Shown piece by piece: positions 8,268-15,145 of a stretch of DNA of 64,000 nt. The notes under the pieces were generated by a model that saw nothing but the letters and a program-made list of their open reading frames with translations, searched no databases and had not been told where the DNA came from. Source of the DNA: CAVONB01 sp963697205 (lineage in GTDB: Bacteria > Pseudomonadota > Alphaproteobacteria > Rhizobiales > Hyphomicrobiaceae); the NCBI GenBank assembly GCA_963697205.1, contig CAVONB010000008.1:124001-188000 (forward strand), read 5' to 3'. The stretch's first letter is position 1, and each line of letters begins with the position of its first letter. A program made the position numbers and the translations under genes.

Positions 8268-8793
8268 ATCGCTATCGCCGCCTGCGAATTTTGGCGCGAA
8301 GGGCGTCCCCAGTTTCGTTTGCCACCAAGTGGCGATGACGTCGAAGACCTCGCCCAGAGGCTTGACCGGTGGTGCGCCGTTCGCTTTTCGACGGTTCGTG
8401 CCGGGATTGCCTCGGGGGCGCTGGCACCAGCGGCGTATCTGTTCGTCTGTCGGCCCCTCGGCGGCCTCGGGCGCATACTCGCTGTAGTCATAGGGTAGCT
8501 CAGGCTCTGGCGGGTATTCTTCTGGGTGCAGATACTTGCGTGCGGCATCGCAGGTGCGGAATTCGAAGTCGTCCAGCGCCATGCGATAACTTTCATGCAC
8601 GTCCACCAGGAAGCGCGCGAGAACTCTCGCGATGGGCGGAAAGATCCCAGCCGTTGCGTGGTGTTATATGCCTCAAGCCGATCGGCGGCGGCCTGGGCGC
8701 AGCCATCGCCGCGATGATCTGGTCCGCGCGCGGTAGGAAAACACGCCAGTCGAACATGGGGAGCGGAGGATTGTCGGCCGGGTTGATTTTCAC
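8268..8793 (-). pseudogene. Gene coupled to integrase 2, truncated by IS66 and frame-disrupted
   Basis: Reading away from integrase 2, a GTG at 8793 lies 2 bases after the integrase stop and opens 'MFDWRVFLPRADQIIAAMA'. The likely continuation changes frame twice: 'QAAADRLEAYNT' near 8700 and 'PPIARVLARFLVDVHES' near 8640, then 'FEFRTCDAARKYLHPEEYPP' and 'IATWWQTKLGTPFAPKF' until it runs into the IS66 end at 8267. Each switch needs one base added to a short run (GG or CC). I do not recognise the protein. The C-terminus is lost to the insertion. It was probably an integrase-operon gene of the island. Confidence 0.5.
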
Positions 8794-8795
8794 GG

Positions 8796-10046
8796 TTATC
8801 CGACCTTCCCAAGTAGGTGTGTCGCATACGCCTCCAGCGCCTCGCGCTTCTCGTCGGCGTAGTCATGCTTGTTGTAGACGCGCTGCAACCCGACCTTGGC
8901 GTGCCCCAGCACGGCATCGCGGACATCCTGAATGAAGCCGAGGTCTGCCAGCCGGCTCTCGCAGGTCACGCGGAAATCATGCAGGCGGTAGGGGGTAAGG
9001 GTCGCCGTCGGGTCGCCCAGTTCCGTGCGCAACTCGTCGAGCGCCAACTCGTCCAGCTGCGCCTTGGCCTTCGAGAACCCGGAGATGGGTGCCTCGCCAT
9101 TCTTGGTGCTGAAGAGGAAGGGATCGGCGCCGACCCAGCGGGGCATCGCCTGATAGATCGCCCACGATTCCGTCGCCAGCGGCACGACATGCTCGCGCCG
9201 TCCCTTGTAGCGGGCCTTGGGGATCTCCAGCACCCGGCGCTGCGGGCAGATCTCGGAGAGTCGGGCATCCGCCCAGTCGTTGCGGCGCTGGCCCGTGAGC
9301 ATCAGCAGCTGAAAATAAGGCCCGAATGGATAGGGCAGGCGCGCCGCAGCACGCCAGATGGCGCGAAGTTCGACATCGGTGAGAGCACGGCCGGCGTCCG
9401 CCCGATACTGCAGGTCCTTGCGCTTGAGGCCGGCGAGGGGGTTCTCGGTGATGATTTCCCGGTCGACCGCCCAACCGAACAGACGCGACAGGTGCTTTCT
9501 GACGTCACGCGCGGTGCCGGCCTGCTTCCGCTTGACGTAGTGATCCAGCAACTCGTGGACGTCGGCGCGGCGAATGTCGCCGATGGGCCGCTGGCCCCAC
9601 TTCGGCAAGACATGCAACTCGAGTGCCCGCTCGACCTGTCGCCAGCTCGCGATGTTGGGCTTGGCCTCCTGGTCGATGAAGCGGCGGGCGACGGCCTCGA
9701 CGGTGTTGGCGAAGCGCTGCTCGCGAGCCTCGTCGCGAACGCCACGGGCGTCCACACCGTCGAGCGACTGCTGCAGGACGGCGATGGCCGCTGCGCGGGC
9801 GGCCTTGAGATCCATGATGGGATACTGGCCGAGGGTGATCCTGCGCTGGGTGCCCTTCTTCGCGCGCCCCGTCTCGGGGTTGGTGCCGCCTTGGCCCTTG
9901 ACCTTGTAGAGAACCGACCAGCTCTTCACGCCGTTGGCGGAGACGCGGAGCATGAGGCCGGGCACGACCGTGTCGCCATACTCCATGCGACCTTGGGGTG
10001 GCGGCTTCATGCGTTCGAGGGCGGGCTCGGTGAAGAACTTCTTCAT
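8796..10046 (-). CDS. Tyrosine recombinase/integrase (integrase 2)
   Basis: 416 residues from the ATG at 10046. The arm-binding domain (residues 1-90) shows 'GLMLRVSANGVKSWSVLY', then a core-binding domain ('VERALELHVLPKWGQRPI'). The catalytic domain carries Arg in 'LTGQRRNDW', 'YRLHDFRVTCES' (H-x-x-R), 'VLGHAKVG' and Tyr in 'QRVYNKHDY', so the R-H-R-H-Y set appears intact. It is unlike integrase 1 in sequence. It is transcribed leftward into a truncated partner. About 390 bases upstream of its start lies a tRNA 3' end fragment, the probable attachment site. Confidence 0.9.
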   Translation of the reverse strand: MKKFFTEPALERMKPPPQGRMEYGDTVVPGLMLRVSANGVKSWSVLYKVKGQGGTNPETGRAKKGTQRRITLGQYPIMDLKAARAAAIAVLQQSLDGVDARGVRDEAREQRFANTVEAVARRFIDQEAKPNIASWRQVERALELHVLPKWGQRPIGDIRRADVHELLDHYVKRKQAGTARDVRKHLSRLFGWAVDREIITENPLAGLKRKDLQYRADAGRALTDVELRAIWRAAARLPYPFGPYFQLLMLTGQRRNDWADARLSEICPQRRVLEIPKARYKGRREHVVPLATESWAIYQAMPRWVGADPFLFSTKNGEAPISGFSKAKAQLDELALDELRTELGDPTATLTPYRLHDFRVTCESRLADLGFIQDVRDAVLGHAKVGLQRVYNKHDYADEKREALEAYATHLLGKVG

Positions 10047-10436
10047 GACCGGCGCCGCCGAGCAGCAGGGCGGTCGGACCTTGGAAGGGCGGCCAGCTTG
10101 CACCAGCCGCGAGCATAAGCTGACGAGGTCACGCGGGCGTCAGGCCCGGCGCCTACCAAAAAGGGGATCAGTTCTCCAGGGCTCAGCACGACACGCAACG
10201 ACCATGAGACGCAATACGACCCGCCAATGATGGCCCCATCTCATTGAAACTTCGCGAACAATGCAGCTTCAACCCTGACTGGCTTGGGTAGCGGTGGGGT
10301 AGCGGAACGCGTGAATTCCGCGGGAACACGGCGGTTTGTGGTGGTGCTGGTTGGGACTCGACCAGAATTGCTCAGCAGAATGAGCGCGTTACACGGCGGA
10401 ACCGATCGGGACGGCCGAATCCGCTATTCACACGCG

Positions 10437-10471
10437 TGGGGTCACTGGTTCAATCCCAGTACCGCCCACCA
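10437..10471 (+). repeat. 3' end of a tRNA-Val-like gene, probable attachment-site remnant
   Basis: The stretch reads as the variable loop, T-arm (ctggttcaatcccag) and 3' acceptor strand (taccgcccacca with encoded CCA) of a tRNA, and resembles alphaproteobacterial tRNA-Val. No matching 5' half (gggcggt...) or anticodon arm is upstream, so it is not a complete tRNA. Integrases that target tRNA genes leave such a 3' duplicate at one end of the island. Being next to integrase 2, this is the likely island boundary. The intact tRNA partner is not in the window. Confidence 0.7.
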
Positions 10472-11054
10472 ATCCCCCGACTGACCATCGCCAAAATGAC
10501 GATCTCAAAGACGTCGCCCCACCGGGCGCGGCTGGATTGGCCGATTGGTCTCGGACCTTAGCCCGGATTGCCACGGGCACGTTTCATCTGCTCAGATCGT
10601 TCCGCTGCATGACGGTCGCTGTCGACGCAGGGGAGCGTCGGGCGACACCTCGGTGCCAGGGCGCGACTTGCCTCTGCATCGAGGGTCTGCTCAGCCGCAG
10701 TGCTCGGCTGCAAACTCTTCGGAGCCAGTCTGCGCTGCAGGCATGGGGGGAGGCACCGGCCGGCAGGGCGTATATCTGGACGGAGCACCCCGCACTGCGT
10801 CCCGATAACCCTTGCCGCGCCGGTTGCCGACGTCCAACGCCGTCTCGGCGCTCTGGGCCCGGCGCTCTGGGCCCGGCGCTCTGGGCCCAGCCGCCTTGCT
10901 GTCGATCTTCCGCCGACGATGCATGAGGCAGGCCGGGCTGAAGCGCCCGCTGCAAGCCGCGCCACCGTCCAACGTTTACATTTTCCCTTCGAGAGATGGC
11001 GGGTGGCACTGCAATGGCTGTAACGTCGTCGCAGATCCCGATCATGGAGCCGGC
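10472..11054. other. Gene-free stretch upstream of the sensor kinase
   Basis: I see no convincing gene here; open frames on both strands lack homology cues and ribosome sites. It holds a three-fold 14-base tandem repeat (10847-10888) and must contain the promoter of the two-component operon that begins at 11055. Between 10960 and 11000 the base composition drops ('gtttacattttcccttcgag'). Confidence 0.5.
10847..10888. repeat. Three perfect tandem copies of a 14-base unit
   Basis: ggcgctctgggccc repeats three times (10847-10860, 10861-10874, 10875-10888), followed by an imperfect fourth start (agccgcc). The unit contains the palindrome gggccc. It lies 166 bases before the kinase start, so it may be a binding array or a slippage-prone tract; 14 is not a multiple of three, which argues against it being coding. 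Confidence 0.7.
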
Positions 11055-12569
11055 ATGAGCACCACGGCCCGCAACGCTGCAAGCATCGAACCGGCCGGGC
11101 CCGCCGCAGGCAGCGCGCCGCGGAACGAGCCGGTCGCTGGCGGCCGCGCGATCGCGCGCGTTCGGGCAATGAGCCTGTCGCAAAAATTCCTGCTCGCAAG
11201 CACGCTCGCCATCGTCTGCGCCATGGGCATCGTGGGGACCTGGATCTCCGGTCGCATCGAAAGTTCAGTTAATCATAATGCCGCGCTGGATTCCGCCCTC
11301 TACGTCGAGGCCGTGGTCGGCGAGCGCATCCAGGGGCTCGCCGACGCGCCAAGGTTCGACCCGCTCGTGCAGCGCGGTCTTGAACAGCTCGTCCTGAAGA
11401 CCCCGCTGGGTCGCCGCATTCTCTCCTTCAAGGTCTGGATCAAGGGAGGCCGTGTCGTCTACGCCAGCAGCCCCGACCACGTTGGCAGGAGCTACGCGCC
11501 GACGAAGAGCCTGATGGCAGCCTGGAAGGGCAGCATTCAGTTCGAGTTCGATCGTCTGGATGACGAAGAAGACCAGATCGAGAACCAGCTCAATCTGCCA
11601 CTCCTCGAGATCTACGTGCCCGTGCGCCGCCGTTTTGGTGGCGACGTCATCGCCATCGTCGAGTTCTACACGGAGGCGACGCAGCTTGCTGAGGACCTGA
11701 CGCGGGCGCGCCGCCAGGGTTGGCTGCTTCTCGCCGCGATCGGTGCAGCCGTCGTCGCCGCGCTCTACGGCATGGCCCGGCAGGCGTCCAACACCATCGA
11801 CCGCCAGCAGGCTGAGCTCAACGATCGCATCGTCGACCTTTCCGCTCTCCTGGCCCAAAACCTCGGGCTGCGCCAGCGTGTCGAGGCAGCCTCGCGCCGC
11901 GCCGCGGCCCTGAACGAACGCCACCTGCGCCGGATCGGCTCGGATCTGCATGATGGGCCCGCGCAGATGATCAGCTTGGCGCTGCTGCGTCTCGATGCCA
12001 TGCCGTTGCCGAAGTCGGCGGATCCCACGGCCGTCGTCACGCGCGCGCTGCCCATGGCAGACGAAAAGGCCAAGATCCGAAGCGCGCTCGAGCACGCATT
12101 GCGCGAGATCCGCGAGCTATCGGTCGGCCTATCGATGCCCGAGCTCGACGACAAATCCTTGTCGGCCATCGTTTCCGAAGCCGTACGCGAGCACGAGCAC
12201 CGCGCCGAGACACGGGTTGGCCTGTCGCTCGATCCGCTGCCCGCCCGTGTGATCTCGCGCGAAGTCAAACTCGCCGCGTTCCGCTTCGTACAGGAAGCCT
12301 TGAACAACGCGCGACGCCATGCACCGGGCGCACGCGCTCAAGTTGCATGCCGCATGGGTGCCGATGGCATGGTCGCCATAACAGTTGAAGACGACGGGCC
12401 GGGGTTCGACCCCGACGCAGTATCGCGCACCGACAGGCTCGGTTTGGCGGGCATGCGCGAGCGAATCGAGAGTCTGGGGGGGACACTGAAGATCGACAGC
12501 GTCGCTGGAACGGGAAGCCGCCTCGAGGCGAGCCTACCCTTCACGCCAGGAGAGCCGCATGGGGCCTGA
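11055..12569 (+). CDS. Membrane sensor histidine kinase, HisKA_3 (NarX/MctS-like)
   Basis: 504 residues. A membrane helix at about 44-66, a periplasmic sensor of roughly 150 residues with an acidic patch ('FDRLDDEEDQIENQL'), a second helix ('LLAAIGAAVVAALYG', about 222-240), a linker coiled coil, then HisKA_3 with phospho-acceptor His299 in 'IGSDLHDGPAQMIS', and a HATPase domain with N-box 'EALNNARRHA' and G-box 'EDDGPGFDP'. Its stop overlaps the start of the response regulator by 11 bases, so the two are co-translated. By layout it resembles MctS/CrbS-type kinases that control carboxylate symporters; the symporter genes lie 2.3 kb downstream, now separated by an insertion sequence. Confidence 0.9.
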   Translation: MSTTARNAASIEPAGPAAGSAPRNEPVAGGRAIARVRAMSLSQKFLLASTLAIVCAMGIVGTWISGRIESSVNHNAALDSALYVEAVVGERIQGLADAPRFDPLVQRGLEQLVLKTPLGRRILSFKVWIKGGRVVYASSPDHVGRSYAPTKSLMAAWKGSIQFEFDRLDDEEDQIENQLNLPLLEIYVPVRRRFGGDVIAIVEFYTEATQLAEDLTRARRQGWLLLAAIGAAVVAALYGMARQASNTIDRQQAELNDRIVDLSALLAQNLGLRQRVEAASRRAAALNERHLRRIGSDLHDGPAQMISLALLRLDAMPLPKSADPTAVVTRALPMADEKAKIRSALEHALREIRELSVGLSMPELDDKSLSAIVSEAVREHEHRAETRVGLSLDPLPARVISREVKLAAFRFVQEALNNARRHAPGARAQVACRMGADGMVAITVEDDGPGFDPDAVSRTDRLGLAGMRERIESLGGTLKIDSVAGTGSRLEASLPFTPGEPHGA

Positions 12570-13212
12570 TGTCATTCGCATTGCCGTCGTCGACGACCAT
12601 CCCTTCATGCGCGAAGGCGTCGTACACATCCTGGGCCAGCAGGACGACATGGAGGTCGTCGCATCCGGTGCCGACGCCGACGAGGCCGTGCGCATTGCCG
12701 AGGACGAGTTGCCCGACATCATGCTGCTCGACATGAACATGCCGGGCGGCGGCCTGTCAGCCCTCGATCGCATCGCCACACTGTGCCCCAGCGTACGCGT
12801 CATCGCGCTGACCGTGCGCGAGGACCACGACGTCGTGCGCCGCGCACTCACGCTGGGCGCCCGCGCCTACGTTCTCAAGGGCGTGGAGACCAATGACTTC
12901 CTGGGCATCATTCGCACCGTGAACGGCGGCGGCTCGTTCATTTCGACGACGCTGGCAACCAAGCTGCTCGAGGATTTCGCCGACGAGAAGGACAAGGCGA
13001 CGGCGACGCTGCCCCCCTTGACCGATCGCGAGCAGCAGATCCTGGAGCGGATCGGACGCGGGCTCAGCAACAAGGAGATCGCGCGCGAGCTCGACTTGCG
13101 CGAAAAGACGATCAAGCACTACGTGACCAACATTCTGCAGAAACTGCAGGTCCGCAATCGCGTCGAGGCAGCCCTTCTGGCCCGCGATGCCGCGGCAGGT
13201 GGCGCGGGCTAG
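12559..13212 (+). CDS. NarL/FixJ-family response regulator (MctR-like)
   Basis: 217 residues. Receiver domain with acidic pocket 'VVDDHPFMREG' (Asp12/13), phospho-acceptor Asp58 in 'LLDMNMPGG' and Lys in 'YVLKGVE'; LuxR-type helix-turn-helix at about 150-205 ('LTDREQQILERIGRGLSNKEIA', abbreviated here to its ends LTDREQ and LSNKEIA). It should be phosphorylated by the kinase encoded just upstream and bind DNA as a dimer. The TAG stop (13210-13212) lies in the CTAG target into which an IS5 element has inserted; the stop is retained, so the protein is unaltered. Confidence 0.92.
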   Translation: MGPDVIRIAVVDDHPFMREGVVHILGQQDDMEVVASGADADEAVRIAEDELPDIMLLDMNMPGGGLSALDRIATLCPSVRVIALTVREDHDVVRRALTLGARAYVLKGVETNDFLGIIRTVNGGGSFISTTLATKLLEDFADEKDKATATLPPLTDREQQILERIGRGLSNKEIARELDLREKTIKHYVTNILQKLQVRNRVEAALLARDAAAGGAG

Positions 13213-14050
13213 GCCTTGTACTCAGTTTTTCCTAGACAGGGGACTCGAACAGTGATTCACGCTCACAAACATCGGAGCTTGGATCATGGCACGTTACGAT
13301 CTGACAGACTTCGAGTGGAGCGTTATCGAACCGCTGAATTCCTATGGATCGGCGTGGGCCGAAGCCGCAGAACAACCGGCAGATCCTCAACGGCATGTTC
13401 TACATCCTGCGCGCGGGTTGTCCGTGGCGCGATCTGCCTGAGCGCTACGGGCCCTACACCACGGTCTACAATCGCTTCAACCGATGGCGGAAGGCCGGCA
13501 TCTGGGACAAGTTGATGGACGCCATCGTGAAGGCGCACGACGGCAAGGTGCAGATGATCGACTCTTCGATCGTGCGCGTTCATCAGCACGCCTCCGGTGT
13601 CAAAAAAACAGTGGAGTTCGCTGTGTGGGTCGAAGCCGGGGCGGGCTCACGACGAAAATCCACGCGCGCGTCGACGCCAAAGGCCGGCCGGTCCGCCTCC
13701 TGATCTCGCCGGGCAACGATCACGACGTGACTGCCGCCGAGGCCCTGCTCGACGGGATTCAGCAGCGCGCCATCGTCATCGCCGACAAAGGCTATGACGC
13801 CGACACCGTTCGCTCGTGCATTCGCGCGCACGGCGCCATCCCCAACATCCCGAACCGCGACAATCGCAAGAGGAAATACCGATGGAAGAAGGCGGTCAAT
13901 CGCGAGCGAAATCTCGTGGAGCGCTTCTTCAACAAGCTGAAGCAGTTCCGGCACATCGCCACGCGCTACGATAAGCTCGGCGCCAACTTCTTCGCCTTCA
14001 TCCAGCTTGCATCCATCCGCATCTTCTTGCGATCAATTGAGTCCACGGCC
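13212..14050 (+). mobile_element. IS5-family (IS427-group) insertion sequence
   Basis: 839 bases with imperfect terminal inverted repeats: ggccttgtactcagtt at 13212-13227 and, inverted at the right end, ggccgtggactcaatt ending at 14050 (13 of 16 match). CTAG stands at both junctions (13209-13212 and 14050-14053), as expected for IS427-group insertion at CTAG/TA. The element holds one transposase in two frames. It landed exactly in the overlapping stop codons of two convergent host genes. Confidence 0.85.
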
Positions 14051-14053
14051 TAG
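13286..14053 (+). pseudogene. IS5/IS427-type transposase, two frames with a -1 slip site
   Basis: Three coding segments. 'RYDLTDFEWSVIEPL' starts at ATG 13286; a single extra base near 13336-13338 then throws the frame, and coding resumes at 13344 ('MDRRGPKPQNNRQILNGMF') through to 'HQHASGVKK'. At a run of seven A (13602-13608) a -1 shift, normal for this IS group, joins 'NSGVRCVGRSRGGLTTKIH' and the rest to 'FIQLASIRIFLRSIESTA'. DDE residues are visible: Asp in 'MIDSSIV', Asp in 'ADKGYDAD', Glu in 'NLVERFFNKLKQF'. The N-terminal shift probably inactivates it unless translation begins at 13344. The stop TAG is supplied by the flanking CTAG. Confidence 0.8.
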
Positions 14054-14745
14054 TCTGTTTCCGACACAGGCTGCGATGTCGCCGCGCCCCCCCGCCAATC
14101 CGCCACGAGCGCCGGCGCCACCAGGCGCTTACGCAGCTGGCGTTGCACGTCGGCCCAGCGAAATCGGACCGAATTGCGAACGATGTCGGCGTCGAGTTGC
14201 CGGAACTCCTCGCTGACCGGCGCATGGTCGACGAGCGCCTGCGGGCTGCGGCTGAAAGCGATCGCGCCCTCGCTGGCCGCGCGCCAATCCGTGAGCGCTG
14301 CGCGCGCGGCGAAATCGCCGATTGCCGGCCGGCCGACCGCTGCCATCGCTGCCCCCTCGAAACCAGTCTCCGCCGCACGCTCGAACACGGCCTGGGCGAG
14401 CGCGGCGGCACCTTCGGCATCGAGATTTGCGTCGGCGGCGACGCGTGCGCACGCGTACACGGTGAGATCGGCGAGACAGGCGGAAAAGATCGGCCACTTG
14501 GCGGCGTTGATTGCGGCGACGAAGACCTCGTCCTGGAACAGTCGGGCGTACTGCGTGCCCATGCGCGTCTTGAGGTAGCCGTACAACGATGTCTGCGCGA
14601 CATACGCAGAACGCGAGCGCACGAACGCGGCGAGCCCCTCGCGCGAATCGATCGGACTGCGATCGAATCGGGTGGCAAGTGCCTTGAGCGGTCCTGGCAG
14701 AATGCGGGTGAGAAAGGCATGTAGCGTCGGGATTTGAGTGGTCAT
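14050..14745 (-). CDS. Conserved hypothetical protein, mostly helical
   Basis: 231 residues from the ATG at 14745. I do not recognise a family. The sequence is alanine-rich and predicted helical, with no signal peptide or membrane segment ('FVRSRSAYVAQTSLYGYLK', 'VFVAAINAAKWPIFSACLA', 'DIVRNSVRFRWADVQRQLR'). Its TAG stop is in the right-hand CTAG of the IS5 insertion; before the insertion it overlapped the stop of the response regulator on the other strand. It is divergent from the DUF4212/symporter pair 130 bases away, so a functional link to that transport module is possible. Confidence 0.7.
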   Translation of the reverse strand: MTTQIPTLHAFLTRILPGPLKALATRFDRSPIDSREGLAAFVRSRSAYVAQTSLYGYLKTRMGTQYARLFQDEVFVAAINAAKWPIFSACLADLTVYACARVAADANLDAEGAAALAQAVFERAAETGFEGAAMAAVGRPAIGDFAARAALTDWRAASEGAIAFSRSPQALVDHAPVSEEFRQLDADIVRNSVRFRWADVQRQLRKRLVAPALVADWRGGAATSQPVSETD

Positions 14746-14874
14746 CGGCCGGTTAGCACTAAGTCTAGGTTGTCGGGTCGAAATCGGATTGAGTACCGTC
14801 CACCCTACCATAAGGCTGTCGGGTCATTGGGGCGCGTTGCACGGGTCGACGTCGGAGGAGGAGGAAACATTCGA
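14746..14874 (+). promoter_or_regulatory. Divergent promoter region with a 9-base direct repeat
   Basis: The gap between the hypothetical gene and the symporter operon carries tgtcgggtc twice (14771-14779 and 14817-14825), 46 bases start to start. It is a candidate binding region for the NarL-type regulator, by position only. A strong ribosome site (ggaggaggaggaaac) ends it. Confidence 0.35.
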
Positions 14875-15135
14875 ATGGCCGAAGATAGATCGACAAACCA
14901 CGAAATGCACTGGGTTAAGACCAGAAGCTTAACCTACGTTATTCTGTCTCTTTGGGCATTGTTCGGCATCATCCTGCCGTATTTTGCCAAGGATTTGAAC
15001 GGGTTTACCTTCATGGGTTTCCCGCTTGGCTATTACATGTGCGTGCAGGGCTCGCTGATTGCCTTCCTGCTGCTCATCGTCGTCCAGAACTGGCGGCAGG
15101 ATCAGATCGACGACGAGTTCGGCGTCGGCGACTAA
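14875..15135 (+). CDS. DUF4212 small subunit of a sodium/solute symporter
   Basis: 86 residues with two membrane helices ('LTYVILSLWALFGIILPYF', and 'GYYMCVQGSLIAFLLLIV') joined by the family's 'FTFMGFPLGYY' turn, and a charged tail 'QDQIDDEFGV'. DUF4212 proteins are the small partner of VC_2705-type solute:sodium symporters and are encoded just before them, as here (10-base gap). The start is fixed by a strong 'ggaggaggaggaaac' site. It probably stabilises or regulates the large subunit in the inner membrane. Confidence 0.92.
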   Translation: MAEDRSTNHEMHWVKTRSLTYVILSLWALFGIILPYFAKDLNGFTFMGFPLGYYMCVQGSLIAFLLLIVVQNWRQDQIDDEFGVGD

Positions 15136-15145
15136 GGGGACAACC

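Noticed and set aside
8817..10118. 433-codon + strand frame opposite integrase 2
   Set aside because: Antisense shadow of a clear integrase; no motif or ribosome site.
10430..10471. A complete tRNA gene
   Set aside because: No 5' acceptor strand, D-arm or anticodon stem upstream pairs with the visible 3' half.
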